Assembly (NCBI RefSeq): GCF_001544615.1
Contig: NZ_FCNV02000001.1
Location: 62,001-126,000 of the forward strand
DNA length: 64,000 nt
DNA from: Caballeronia concitans
GTDB taxonomy: Bacteria; Pseudomonadota; Gammaproteobacteria; Burkholderiales; Burkholderiaceae
Direction: 5' to 3'
A program made the translations under genes and the position numbers. Of this stretch, positions 9,363 through 18,159 are shown in pieces. Every line of letters begins with the position of its first letter. Position 1 is the stretch's first letter. The notes under the pieces were generated by a model. It ran no database searches. It worked only from the letters and a program-made list of their open reading frames with translations, and was not told where the DNA came from.

Positions 9363-9388
9363 AACGCCCCGCGAAGCCGGGGCGTTTT
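9363..9388 (+). terminator. Intrinsic terminator after pxpA
   Basis: A 9-bp perfect stem AACGCCCCG / CGGGGCGTT with loop CGAAGC, ending in TTTT. It lies 20 bp after the pxpA stop and 85 bp before the DUF969 gene, so it should end or attenuate the pxpBCA transcript before the putative transporter genes. Confidence 0.85.
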
Positions 9389-9472
9389 AGCAAGCGGCCA
9401 CGAGAGCCGCAATTCGGCACACGCGCCCGGCTCGAGGCGCGGTGTTTTCATCGATATTCGTTTGGAGATCTC

Positions 9473-10192
9473 ATGGCAACCCCAGTCAGTCTATGGCCGC
9501 TCATCGGCGTGGCCGTCATCATCGTGGGCTTCGTGCTGCGCTTCAATCCGATGCTGATCGTCGCCGCCGCCGCGATCATCACCGGTTTCGCGGCGCATTT
9601 TCCGCCGGAGCGCATTCTGAGCGCCATCGGCAGCGGCTTTCTCAAGACGCGCAACATTCCGCTCATCATCCTGTTGCCGCTCGCGGTGATCGGCTTGCTG
9701 GAGCGCCACGGGCTGCGCGAGCGCGCGCAGATCTGGATTTCGGGCATTCGCGCGGCGACGGCCGGGCGGCTTCTGATCGTCTATCTGCTCGTGCGTGAAT
9801 TGACGGCGGCGGTCGGCCTGACGGGTCTCGGCGGTCATCCGCAGATGGTGCGCCCGCTGCTCGCGCCGATGGCCGAAGGCGCCACGGAAGCGCGCTACGG
9901 CAAGCTTTCCGATGCGGTGCGCTTCAAGCTGCGCGCGTATTCGGCGGCGACCGACAACGTCGGCCTCTTCTTCGGCGAGGACATTTTCGTGGCGTTCGGC
10001 GCGATCGTGCTGATGGTCACGTTCCTGAAGGAAGCGGGGATCGTCGTCGAACCGATGCACGTGGCCGTCTGGGGCATCCCGACCGCGATCTGCGCGTTCC
10101 TGATCCACGGCTTTCGCCTCTGGCTGCTCGACCGTCAACTGACGCGCGAACTCGATGCGCTCACGCGCAATGTCGCGGGAGAAAAAGCATGA
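9473..10192 (+). CDS. DUF969 family membrane protein (putative 5-oxoproline transporter component)
   Basis: A 239-residue multi-helix inner-membrane protein with hydrophobic segments WPLIGVAVIIVGFVLRF, MLIVAAAAIITGF, IPLIILLPLAVIGLL, VAFGAIVLMVTFL and VAVWGIPTAICAFL. A short conserved soluble part holds LGGHPQMVRPLLAPMAEG. A GGAG ribosome-binding site precedes ATG 9473. It overlaps the DUF979 gene by ATGA; the two are almost certainly one complex. The family has no assigned biochemistry; linkage to pxpBCA suggests import of 5-oxoproline or a peptide precursor (inference). Confidence 0.88.
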   Translation: MATPVSLWPLIGVAVIIVGFVLRFNPMLIVAAAAIITGFAAHFPPERILSAIGSGFLKTRNIPLIILLPLAVIGLLERHGLRERAQIWISGIRAATAGRLLIVYLLVRELTAAVGLTGLGGHPQMVRPLLAPMAEGATEARYGKLSDAVRFKLRAYSAATDNVGLFFGEDIFVAFGAIVLMVTFLKEAGIVVEPMHVAVWGIPTAICAFLIHGFRLWLLDRQLTRELDALTRNVAGEKA

Positions 10193-11145
10193 CGCTCACG
10201 ATCAACTATCTCTTTTATCTCGTCGGCATCGTGCTCGTGGTCGTCGCGGGCATGATCCTGACCGACAAGTCGCATCCGCGCCGGCTGACGGCGGGCGTGT
10301 TCTGGCTCGTCTACGCGCTGATCTTCCTGATCGGCGACTGGCTGCCGGTGCCGGTCGTCGGCGTGCTCGTCGTGGCGATGGCGGTGATCGCGGGACTGGG
10401 CGGCGTCACCGGCGCGAAGCCGAAGATGCTCTCCGAGGAAACGCGCCGCCAGAGCGCCGTGCGGCTCGGCAACAAGCTCTTCGTGCCCGCGCTGACGATT
10501 CCCGTCGTGACCGTCATTCTCACGCTCGGCGCGAGTCATCTCGTGTTCGGCGGCAAGCCGCTGATCGAACTGAAGAACGTGACGCTGATCGGCTTCGGCA
10601 TTGGCTGCGTGATCGCGCTGGCGGTGGCCTGCGTGATGACGCGCGATACCGTCGGCCAGTCGATGCGCGAAGCGCGCCGCCTGATCGATGCGCTTTCGTG
10701 GGCCGCCGTGCTGCCGCAGATGCTCGGCATGCTCGGGCTCGTGTTCTCGGACGCGGGCGTGGGCAAGGCGGTCGCGCACGTGACGACGGCATACGTCAAT
10801 CTGGACTACCGGCTCGTCGCGGTGGCGGTGTATTGCATCGGCATGGCGCTTTTCACAATGGTGATGGGCAACGGTTTCGCCGCCTTCCCGGTCATGACGG
10901 GCGGCGTCGGCGTGCCGATTCTCGTCGGCGTGTTCCACGGCAATCCCGCGACGATGGTCGCCATCGGTATGTTCTCGGGCTACTGCGGCACGCTCATGAC
11001 GCCGATGGCCGCGAACTTCAACATCGTGCCGGCGGCGCTGCTGGAGTTGCCCGACAAGAACGCGGTGATCAAGGTGCAGGTGCCGACCGCGCTGACGTTG
11101 CTCGTCGTGAATATTTTCTTGCTGAACTGGTTGATGTTTATCTGA
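10189..11145 (+). CDS. DUF979 family membrane protein (partner of DUF969)
   Basis: A 318-residue polytopic membrane protein with about ten hydrophobic segments, from YLFYLVGIVLVVVAGMIL at the N-terminus to ALTLLVVNIFLLNWLMFI at the end. Conserved polar pieces include GNGFAAFPVMTGGVG, GNPATMVAIGMFSGYCG and TLMTPMAANFNIVPAALLEL, which resemble substrate-binding re-entrant loops. It overlaps the DUF969 gene by 4 bp. A two-part permease for 5-oxoproline is the most economical reading, supported by neighbourhood only. Confidence 0.88.
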   Translation: MTLTINYLFYLVGIVLVVVAGMILTDKSHPRRLTAGVFWLVYALIFLIGDWLPVPVVGVLVVAMAVIAGLGGVTGAKPKMLSEETRRQSAVRLGNKLFVPALTIPVVTVILTLGASHLVFGGKPLIELKNVTLIGFGIGCVIALAVACVMTRDTVGQSMREARRLIDALSWAAVLPQMLGMLGLVFSDAGVGKAVAHVTTAYVNLDYRLVAVAVYCIGMALFTMVMGNGFAAFPVMTGGVGVPILVGVFHGNPATMVAIGMFSGYCGTLMTPMAANFNIVPAALLELPDKNAVIKVQVPTALTLLVVNIFLLNWLMFI

Positions 11146-11501
11146 AGCAAGCCGTAACGAACGGCGCATGATGATCGTGCTTCATGCGTCGTTGCATCGC
11201 ACCCTCCTTCCGCACACCGCTCCGCCAGCCATTTGGCGCAATATCCCTGCCGTATTTTTCCTTCGCATAACGAAGCGCATCTTTTATGCGTTTTCTTAAA
11301 TTCGGACCGATCCTATTCCGGCTTGCGGGTGCATAACGGAGACTTTTGCCCCGTAAAGGGCCGCAACGCGCATGAGGTGCGGCCTTCGAAGATGAGTCGC
11401 TAACCGGCATGTGAAAGCAAGGCTAGTCCTGCATGACGCGTATGGCGGCCGTTTATGTCAGTCCAAATTTGCCGATGGTCCGGTAAGCCGCCGCAAGGAG
11501 T
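11146..11501. other. Intergenic region upstream of the exopolysaccharide cluster
   Basis: A 356-bp gap between the DUF979 gene and the exopolysaccharide cluster. It is locally less GC-rich around 11250-11340 and holds a weak hairpin CGCAT/ATGCG followed by TTTTC near 11276-11296, possibly terminating the DUF979 transcript. A minus-strand frame (11138-11410) has no recognisable family. No promoter with good -35 and -10 elements could be named, though the cluster promoter should lie here. Confidence 0.5.
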
Positions 11502-12929
11502 ATGCGGGGGCGTGGTGCGCCGGGTATGGCCATCGGTCCCGTCATGCGATTGCCACGATACTCCTTATTGACAGAGCGGCCTTGTGGCTGCGACGTTGTA
11601 CTGCGTCTTTGCGAAGCGCTCGTCGCCGCGGGAAGCGCGCTCATGGCGTACCGCCTGTTCGGCGAGTCCGCCGAGGCGGCCCACGACAGCGCGGCCGCGG
11701 CGTTCGCCGTGTTGTTCGCATGGGCCGCGCAGTCCGTTTGCGCGCAGCGGCGCGGTGCGCCGGTCGGCGGCATCGTTGCGCCTGCGTTGGCGTGGATGCT
11801 CTGCGACGCGCTCGCGACGTGCGCCGTCATGTGGATGCATCGCGAATATCATCCGTCGCGCGCGTGGTTTGCCTGCTGGGCGGCGTCGACGCTGGCGGGC
11901 GTCATCCTCTGCGGCCTCGTAGTCCGCATGGACCGTGTGCGGCGCGCGCGCACGCGCTCCGTTGCAGTCGTCGGTCGCGGCGATCATTACGAGACGTTCC
12001 TGCAGCGCTTTCTCGACAAGCGCGATTCCGTCTATCGCATCGACGCACGGTTCGATATGGACACCGCCGCCGCCGCGCCCGCCGACGGCATCCGCCGGTT
12101 CCAGTGCATCGAACAGTTCGCGGCTTACGTGCGTGAGCAGCGCATCCACGAACTGTGGCTTGCACTTCCGCTGACCGATGAAGCCACGCTGCTGCGCTTC
12201 CTCGAACTCTTCCGCAACGACCTGCTCAACATCCGCTTCCTTCCCGATCTCGGCAAGCACGCGCGCTTTTGCAGCGACGCCGCCGATCCCGACGCGGCCT
12301 TCGCCATCAATCTAGTCGCCGCGCCGCTGACGGACCGCGCGCAGGCCGCCAAGGACGCGTTCGACCGCGCTTTCGCGGCATGCGCGCTCCTCGCGGTGTC
12401 GCCGCTTTTCCTGCTCATTGCGATTGCCGTGAAGCTCTCGTCGCCGGGGCCGGTGCTGTTCCGGCAATGGCGCCACGGCGCGAAGGGCGAGCCGTTCCAG
12501 ATCTACAAGTTCCGCACGATGCACGCGCACGCGTCGGACGACGGCGTGGTCGCGCAAGCCACGCGCGGCGACGTCCGCATCACGCGCATTGGCGCGCTGC
12601 TGCGCCGCACGAGCCTCGACGAGCTGCCGCAGTTTCTCAACGTGCTGCGCGGCGAGATGTCGGTGGTGGGGCCGCGTCCTCATGCCATCGAGCATGACGC
12701 GCTTTATCAGGACGTCGTCGACGGCTACATCCACCGGTATCGCATCAAACCCGGCATCACGGGCTGGGCGCAGGTGAACGGGCTGCGCGGCGAAACGGAT
12801 TCCATCGACAAGATGCAACAGCGCGTCGAACACGATTTGTTCTATCTCAGCAACTGGTCGCTGGCGTTCGATGTGCGCATCGTCATGGCGACGGTCGTGC
12901 GGGGCTTCGTTCATCACAACGCTTATTGA
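11502..12929 (+). CDS. Undecaprenyl-phosphate sugar phosphotransferase (WcaJ-like initiating enzyme)
   Basis: Starts repeat-unit assembly by moving sugar-1-phosphate from a UDP-sugar (probably glucose) to undecaprenyl phosphate at the inner membrane. The protein has up to 475 residues: four hydrophobic segments in the first 150, a soluble linker, a fifth membrane segment (FDRAFAACALLAVSPLFLL) and the catalytic bacterial sugar-transferase domain. That domain shows YKFRTMHAHA, RRTSLDELPQFLNVLRGEMS, VVGPRP and KPGITGWAQVNG. The start is unsure: ATG at 11502, 11526 and 11544 are in frame, and the AAGGAG at 11495 is too close to the first. First gene of the cluster. Confidence 0.9.
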   Translation: MRGRGAPGMAIGPVMRLPRYSLLTERPCGCDVVLRLCEALVAAGSALMAYRLFGESAEAAHDSAAAAFAVLFAWAAQSVCAQRRGAPVGGIVAPALAWMLCDALATCAVMWMHREYHPSRAWFACWAASTLAGVILCGLVVRMDRVRRARTRSVAVVGRGDHYETFLQRFLDKRDSVYRIDARFDMDTAAAAPADGIRRFQCIEQFAAYVREQRIHELWLALPLTDEATLLRFLELFRNDLLNIRFLPDLGKHARFCSDAADPDAAFAINLVAAPLTDRAQAAKDAFDRAFAACALLAVSPLFLLIAIAVKLSSPGPVLFRQWRHGAKGEPFQIYKFRTMHAHASDDGVVAQATRGDVRITRIGALLRRTSLDELPQFLNVLRGEMSVVGPRPHAIEHDALYQDVVDGYIHRYRIKPGITGWAQVNGLRGETDSIDKMQQRVEHDLFYLSNWSLAFDVRIVMATVVRGFVHHNAY

Positions 12930-12944
12930 AGCGCAGGATCATCC

Positions 12945-14123
12945 ATGAAGTATTCGATTGAGCGCGCCTGCGACGCAATGCGGCGCGCTTCCTTGCCCAA
13001 ACGCGGCGCGGCCATCGCTCTCGTAGGACTGCTGAGCGCATGCGCGGCCGCGCCGGGCTTCCGGATGCAGGTAACGCCGGGCGCGGGCGACGGCGCGCAG
13101 ACCGGCGCTTCGCATGTCGATGCGACGGCCACGACGCCCGAAATCGCCATCACCGAGCTGGACCTCGGCACCGTGAAGCGGCTCGTCACCGAGCGCCACA
13201 CTCGGCAGGACGAGCAGACGCAGCAATTATTCGCCGCGCCGCAAGCCTATACGGTCGGACCGGGCGATGTATTGCAGATCGTCGTCTGGGATCACCCGGA
13301 ATTCGCGGAAGCCGTCGGTTCGACGCAGACGCAAGGGCCGTCGAAGCCGGGCGATCCGGCGGCGGGCTTCGTCGTCGATCAGGGCGGGAAGGTGACGTTT
13401 CCGTACGCGGGCTCGCTGGCCGTGGCGGGTTTGCGCACCGAGCAGATCGGCGAGCGGCTGACGTCCGCGCTCTCGCGATTTTTCGTGAAGCCGCAGGTGA
13501 CGGTGCGCATGGCGTCGTATCGATCGCGTCAGGTGTATGTGGATGGCGAAGTGCGCTCGCCCGGCGCGTTTTCCGTGACGGACGTGCCGCTCAGTTTCTA
13601 TGACGCGATTTCGCGCGCCGGCGGGTTTTCCGATTCCGCCGATCAGAGCGATGTGGTGCTCGTGCGCAATGGCGTATCGCATCGGGTGGATGTGGCGCAC
13701 ATGCTCGCGCAGGGCATGAATCCGTCGCAGCTTTATCTGAAAGCGGGCGACCTGCTGCGCGTGGCATCGCGCGAGGACAACAACGTCTACGTGATGGGCG
13801 AAGTCACCAAGCCTGGCTCCGCCGTGCCGCGCCGCGACGGCAAGCTCTCGCTCGCGGATGCGCTGTCGCAGGTGGGCAGCGTCAACGCGAGCACGGCGGA
13901 TACGGCGCAGATGTTCGTCATCCGCTCGCGGGACAACACGCCCGAAGTGTTCCATCTCGACAGCCGGTCGCCAGTGGCGATGCTCGTGGCGAAGGAGTTC
14001 GAGTTGCAGCCGAAGGACATCGTGTATGTGGACGGCAACGGGCTCGTCCGCTTCAACCGCGTGCTGAGCTTGCTGATGCCGCTGATCAATACCGGCCTCA
14101 CGGCGGGAGTGATCGCGAAATGA
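12945..14123 (+). CDS. Outer-membrane polysaccharide export lipoprotein (Wza/BceE-like)
   Basis: Forms the outer-membrane channel for capsule or exopolysaccharide export. The 392-residue protein has a basic N-terminus and lipobox LLSAC with Cys33. The polysaccharide export domain starts at YTVGPGDVLQIVVWDHPE and continues through VDQGGKVTFPYAGSLAVAG. SLBB-type beta-grasp repeats follow (RQVYVDGEVRSPGAFSVT and NNVYVMGEVTKPGSAVPR). A C-terminal segment after the last SLBB could be the amphipathic helix of the pore. It overlaps the downstream phosphatase gene by ATGA, the order seen in Wzy-dependent clusters. Confidence 0.93.
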   Translation: MKYSIERACDAMRRASLPKRGAAIALVGLLSACAAAPGFRMQVTPGAGDGAQTGASHVDATATTPEIAITELDLGTVKRLVTERHTRQDEQTQQLFAAPQAYTVGPGDVLQIVVWDHPEFAEAVGSTQTQGPSKPGDPAAGFVVDQGGKVTFPYAGSLAVAGLRTEQIGERLTSALSRFFVKPQVTVRMASYRSRQVYVDGEVRSPGAFSVTDVPLSFYDAISRAGGFSDSADQSDVVLVRNGVSHRVDVAHMLAQGMNPSQLYLKAGDLLRVASREDNNVYVMGEVTKPGSAVPRRDGKLSLADALSQVGSVNASTADTAQMFVIRSRDNTPEVFHLDSRSPVAMLVAKEFELQPKDIVYVDGNGLVRFNRVLSLLMPLINTGLTAGVIAK

Positions 14124-14557
14124 TCCGCTCCGTGTTGATGGTGTGCGAAGGGAACGTGTGTCGCAGTCCGCTGGCGGCGGCGTTGCTCGCCGAACGATCG
14201 CCGCATTTGGAGGTGATGTCGGCGGGAACGGCGGCGCTCGATGGACATTCGGCAGATCCGATCGCAATCGACCTTATGCGGGAACGCGACATCGATGTCA
14301 CCGGACACATCGCGCGCACGGCCAACCTTCAACTGATGCGCGGAAGCGACCTCGTGCTCGCGATGACGCGTGCGCAACTCGACTGGCTGCTGTCGCGCTA
14401 TCCGTTCGCGCGAGGTCGCGTGTACCTGCTCCTGCACGAAGGCGCAGGCGATGTCGTCGATCCCTTCAGGAAAAGCCGGGCGTGCTTCGAAGCGTGCCTC
14501 AAGCAGATCGAGACAGGCGTCGCCGAGTGGTCAGAAAGGCTTCGCGCCGACTGCTGA
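14120..14557 (+). CDS. Low-molecular-weight protein-tyrosine phosphatase (Wzb/BceD-like)
   Basis: Dephosphorylates the cognate tyrosine autokinase and so cycles polymer assembly. The 145-residue protein shows the P-loop C-E-G-N-V-C-R-S (Cys9 nucleophile, Arg15) and the general-acid loop DVVDPF near the C-terminus, as expected for the family. It overlaps the Wza-like gene by 4 bp and is 114 bp before the kinase gene. The product lacks any signal sequence and is cytosolic. Confidence 0.95.
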   Translation: MIRSVLMVCEGNVCRSPLAAALLAERSPHLEVMSAGTAALDGHSADPIAIDLMRERDIDVTGHIARTANLQLMRGSDLVLAMTRAQLDWLLSRYPFARGRVYLLLHEGAGDVVDPFRKSRACFEACLKQIETGVAEWSERLRADC

Positions 14558-14671
14558 CGTTCCCGCCGTGGCACTCGCCACCTGACTCCAACGATTGCAA
14601 CGCCCGGCGTCCAAACCTTTCGACCGAGTGTCGCAGTCCGCCACGTTTTGCCTCACCTGAAGAACCCAGTC

Positions 14672-16942
14672 ATGTCACACCTTGATAGACACAACCCTTC
14701 CGAGGCCTTCGAGATCGATGTCATCGCCGTCCTCTCCACGCTTCGCACGCATGTGTGGCGCATCGTCCTGATCGCTGCTGTCGTCACAGCGCTCGGAACC
14801 GCATGGGCGTTTTTGTGGCCGCCGAAGTATCAGGCGGACATCCTCGTCCAGATCGAGGATGTGTCGGACGGCGCGGCCGCCGGCACGCTCCTTGGCGATG
14901 TGTCGTCGTTGTTCGACGTGAAGTCGTCGGCAGCAGCGGAAGCACAGATTCTTGCGTCCCGGCTCGTGCTTTCGCGCACCGTCGAGAAACAACGGCTTTT
15001 CATCGACGTCACCCCAGCGCGCTTTCCGCTCATCGGCGACTTCGTATCGCGGGTGACAGAGACGCCGCATACGCCGGGTGTATTCGGCTTCGGCGGGTTC
15101 GCATGGGGGCAAGAAAGCGCGGAACTGACGCGCCTGGATGTCCCGAAGCAACTTCAGGAGGAGCCTTTTTCGCTGATCGTCGAACCTGGTGGCCGCTACG
15201 AACTGCGCGGTGACGACCTGAGTGCGCCCGTGCACGGAAAGATTGGCGCCGAACGCACGGTGAGCACGCAATATGGACCGGTCGTCATCAACGTGGCTCG
15301 CATGAATGCATCGCCGGGCACGCGGTTCACGGTCGTGCGGCATGGGTTCGACGAGACCGTCGATCTACTGCAGAAGCGGCTCGAAGTACACGAAAAGGTG
15401 AAGCAGTCGGGCGTGCTCGTCGCGACCTTGCTGGGGCGAGACCCGGAACGCACCGGCCGCACGTTACGAGATATCGGCGACCAGTACCTGAAGCAGAACG
15501 TAGAACGTAAATACGCCGATGCCGCGCAGTCTCTCGCCTTCCTCGATGTTCAATTGCCTGTACTGCGCCGCAAGCTCGAGGATGCGCAAGACCGTTTGAC
15601 CGCGCTGCGTATCAAGCGCGGTGTGGTTGACCTGCCGGTACAGACGACGACCGGACTGCAGCGGCAAGTCGAAGTAAAAGCGCAACTCGTGCAGCTTCAG
15701 CAAAGGCGCGCAGAACTGATGACTCGCTATACGGCCATGCATCCCGAAGTCATGGCTACGGACAAGCAGATGTCGGTGCTGCAGGCCGAGATGGAGCAGT
15801 TCGACGTCGCGTTGCGTCGCCTGCCGGACCTGGAACAGGAAACCGCCCGGCTGATGCTCGATGTGAAGGTCAATACCGATCTCTACACCGCCACGCTGAA
15901 TAACGTACAGCAGTTGCAATTGGTGAAAGCGGGCAAAGTCGGCAGCGTGCGCGTCGTCGATACGCCAGCCGTGCTCGATGTACCGACCTGGCCGAATCGC
16001 TGCATCGTCATCATCGCTGCGGCTTTGGGAGGCCTGCTCCTCGGGATTGCCTATGCCTTCGCGCGCGAGTTCCTGCGTGGCGGCGTCAATTCCGCCGAAG
16101 AGATCGAACGACGCGTCGGGATGCCGGTCCTGACTGCAGTGCCGTTTTCTGCGAAACAGAAGTTGGTGCAGAAGCAAGCGATGCGCAGTGAAGCGCGGCA
16201 AGTTAGCCTTCTCGCCAGCGAAGCGCCGGACGACCCTGCGATAGAGGCGCTGCGCAGTCTGCGGACCGCGTTGCGAATGCGGCTGGCCGGAACGCCGAGC
16301 AAAGTCATCATCGTCAGCGGCGCCGCGCCGGGAGCGGGCAAATCTTTCGTGACCGCGAATCTGGCGCTCGTGCTCGCGTCGATGGGCCAGCGCGTTTTGT
16401 TGATCGACAGCGACTTGCGCCGCAGTTCGCTTCGTCCTTATTTTGGCATCGGGCAAGGCACGGGATGGGCCGACGCCATCGCGGGCAGAGCGGACTTCGC
16501 ATCCACGGTGCACCGCGCCGAGTCGACGGGCCTTGATTTCGTCGCGGCAGGCTCGCTTGTTTCGAACCCTGCTGAGTTGCTGGCGTCGTCAGCCGTCGGC
16601 GCGCTCATCGATGCTGCCCGGAACAAGTACGACTACGTGCTGATCGACACCCCGCCGATACTCGCAGTCGACGATGCAGCCGCAGTCGCCTCGCATGCCG
16701 ACTCGGTGCTGCTCGTCGCCCAGGCCGGCGTCACGCGCATCGGCGAAGTAAGGGAATCCGCCAAGCGGCTCAATCACGCTGCGCTGAAACAGATCAGCGT
16801 CGTGCTCAACGGTGTGCCGGCCCGATCGATCCGTTCGACCTACGGCAGCCACGGCTACAGCACATACAACTACGCAACACCTGCCGATGCCAATGCATCA
16901 AGACTTGGTTCGTGGCTTCGCTCGTGGCTGGGACGGCGATGA
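14672..16942 (+). CDS. Polysaccharide co-polymerase / tyrosine autokinase (Wzc/BceF-like)
   Basis: Inner-membrane chain-length regulator fused to a cytosolic BY-kinase. The 756-residue protein has a Wzz domain whose first membrane helix is around residues 28-50 and a periplasmic coiled-coil section (about 270-400). A second helix, CIVIIAAALGGLLLGIAYAF, is near 445-465. The kinase shows Walker A GAAPGAGKS (about 551-559), Walker A' VLLIDSDLR and Walker B YVLIDTPP. A short C-terminal Tyr cluster (four Tyr in about 13 residues) is the likely autophosphorylation site. ATG 14672 is preferred to a TTG eight codons upstream. Confidence 0.93.
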   Translation: MSHLDRHNPSEAFEIDVIAVLSTLRTHVWRIVLIAAVVTALGTAWAFLWPPKYQADILVQIEDVSDGAAAGTLLGDVSSLFDVKSSAAAEAQILASRLVLSRTVEKQRLFIDVTPARFPLIGDFVSRVTETPHTPGVFGFGGFAWGQESAELTRLDVPKQLQEEPFSLIVEPGGRYELRGDDLSAPVHGKIGAERTVSTQYGPVVINVARMNASPGTRFTVVRHGFDETVDLLQKRLEVHEKVKQSGVLVATLLGRDPERTGRTLRDIGDQYLKQNVERKYADAAQSLAFLDVQLPVLRRKLEDAQDRLTALRIKRGVVDLPVQTTTGLQRQVEVKAQLVQLQQRRAELMTRYTAMHPEVMATDKQMSVLQAEMEQFDVALRRLPDLEQETARLMLDVKVNTDLYTATLNNVQQLQLVKAGKVGSVRVVDTPAVLDVPTWPNRCIVIIAAALGGLLLGIAYAFAREFLRGGVNSAEEIERRVGMPVLTAVPFSAKQKLVQKQAMRSEARQVSLLASEAPDDPAIEALRSLRTALRMRLAGTPSKVIIVSGAAPGAGKSFVTANLALVLASMGQRVLLIDSDLRRSSLRPYFGIGQGTGWADAIAGRADFASTVHRAESTGLDFVAAGSLVSNPAELLASSAVGALIDAARNKYDYVLIDTPPILAVDDAAAVASHADSVLLVAQAGVTRIGEVRESAKRLNHAALKQISVVLNGVPARSIRSTYGSHGYSTYNYATPADANASRLGSWLRSWLGRR

Positions 16943-18159
16943 ATATGCGCGCAGCTCTCAAGGACGCCCACCGCGAGCGGCGTTCGCGCAGCCGCGCTGG
17001 TAATGCGGCCGCGTCCCGTTCGCTGACCGTGGCGATGGTGGTCGAGGCTGCCGGTGGCGGCGTCGCCGTGCATCTCGCGGACCTGATTCCCGGCCTCGCG
17101 GCGCGCGGCGTGGACGTTCATCTCATCGCCACGCAAGACACCGACCGTTTCGATGCGCAATGCATCAAGCCGGAGCACCTGTCGTTATGCCGGTCGGTCA
17201 CGCGCGTGCCGATGCGCCGCAATGTCGGCCTGCACGATCTCGCGTCGTTCATGCATGTTGCGCGGGCGCTCGCGCGCATTCGTCCGGACATCGTGCACGC
17301 ACATAGTTCCAAAGCCGGCGTGCTTGCACGCGCGTGCCCCGGACCTTGGTCGAAGGTCTACACGCCGCACGCCGTTTATACGCTCAATCCTACGCTCAAG
17401 CCTTCGGCGCGTTGCGTGTACGGCGCGATCGAGAAATTATTCGGGCGCTGGCTCACTCATCGCCTCATCGCGGTCTCGGACGATGAAGCCCGGCATCTTC
17501 GCGATGTACTCAAAATTCCAGGCGAACGAATCGCGACCGTCTGGAATGGCGTGCCGGAGTTTGAAACCCTCGACCGCAAGGAAGCGCGCCGCCGGCTCGG
17601 TCTGGCCGATGACGCATTCGTCGTCGGTCTGGTGGGACGCTTCGCGTTCCAGAAGGGCGTCGACCGGCTGGTCGCCATTGCACGCGAAGTGGGTCAGCAT
17701 CTGAAAGAAGAGGTGCAGTTCGTCTGCATCGGCAGCGGTGACTTCGCTGCGACAGCAGGCGCGCACGCACATTCGTTGCCGGAAAACATTCGCGTGATCG
17801 GAGCGGTGCCGCAAGCGCGGCGCTTATTCGAGGCGTTCGATGCGTTGGCATTGCCTAGTCGCTATGAAGGCTTTCCCTACGTGTATCTGGAAGCAGTCGC
17901 GGCTGGTGTGCCGATCGTTTCCACCCGCGTCGCAGGCGCCGACGCGCTCGTGACAGCGCACGAAACCGGCGTCGTTGTACCCAATGGCGACGACCCCGGT
18001 CCATTCGCCGACGCGCTGATCGATCTGGCGACCGACACGCCGCGTCTCGCGCGCCTGAGAGCCAATTGCCTGAGCGCCGCGGCGCACTTCACCGCCGATC
18101 GCATGGTCGACGAAACGCTTGCCGTCTACCGGCAATGCATCAACCGAAAAACTGTATGA
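16939..18159 (+). CDS. Glycosyltransferase family 4 protein
   Basis: A 406-residue GT-B retaining glycosyltransferase that should add a sugar to the lipid-linked repeat unit. N-terminal glycine loop EAAGGGVAVHLADLI, mid-protein VGRFAFQKGVDRLV, and the C-terminal donor site with an EX7E motif in YEGFPYVYLEAVAAGVPIV are typical of GT4. ATG 16939 overlaps the kinase stop by 4 bp; a GTG 27 nt upstream lies inside the kinase gene. It is the only ordinary glycosyltransferase in the cluster. Donor and linkage are unknown. Confidence 0.92.
   Translation: MNMRAALKDAHRERRSRSRAGNAAASRSLTVAMVVEAAGGGVAVHLADLIPGLAARGVDVHLIATQDTDRFDAQCIKPEHLSLCRSVTRVPMRRNVGLHDLASFMHVARALARIRPDIVHAHSSKAGVLARACPGPWSKVYTPHAVYTLNPTLKPSARCVYGAIEKLFGRWLTHRLIAVSDDEARHLRDVLKIPGERIATVWNGVPEFETLDRKEARRRLGLADDAFVVGLVGRFAFQKGVDRLVAIAREVGQHLKEEVQFVCIGSGDFAATAGAHAHSLPENIRVIGAVPQARRLFEAFDALALPSRYEGFPYVYLEAVAAGVPIVSTRVAGADALVTAHETGVVVPNGDDPGPFADALIDLATDTPRLARLRANCLSAAAHFTADRMVDETLAVYRQCINRKTV

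Noticed and set aside
11138-11410. 90-codon minus-strand frame in the gap before the exopolysaccharide cluster
   Set aside because: Gene-like Lys/Arg content in the middle (LRKRIKDALRYAKEKYG), but no family match recalled, no good ribosome-binding site, and its end overlaps the DUF979 gene. Left out as unsupported.
11146-11501. Sigma-54 promoter for the exopolysaccharide cluster
   Set aside because: TTGGCGC and nearby GC-containing words do not meet the GG-N10-GC spacing with the needed flanks.
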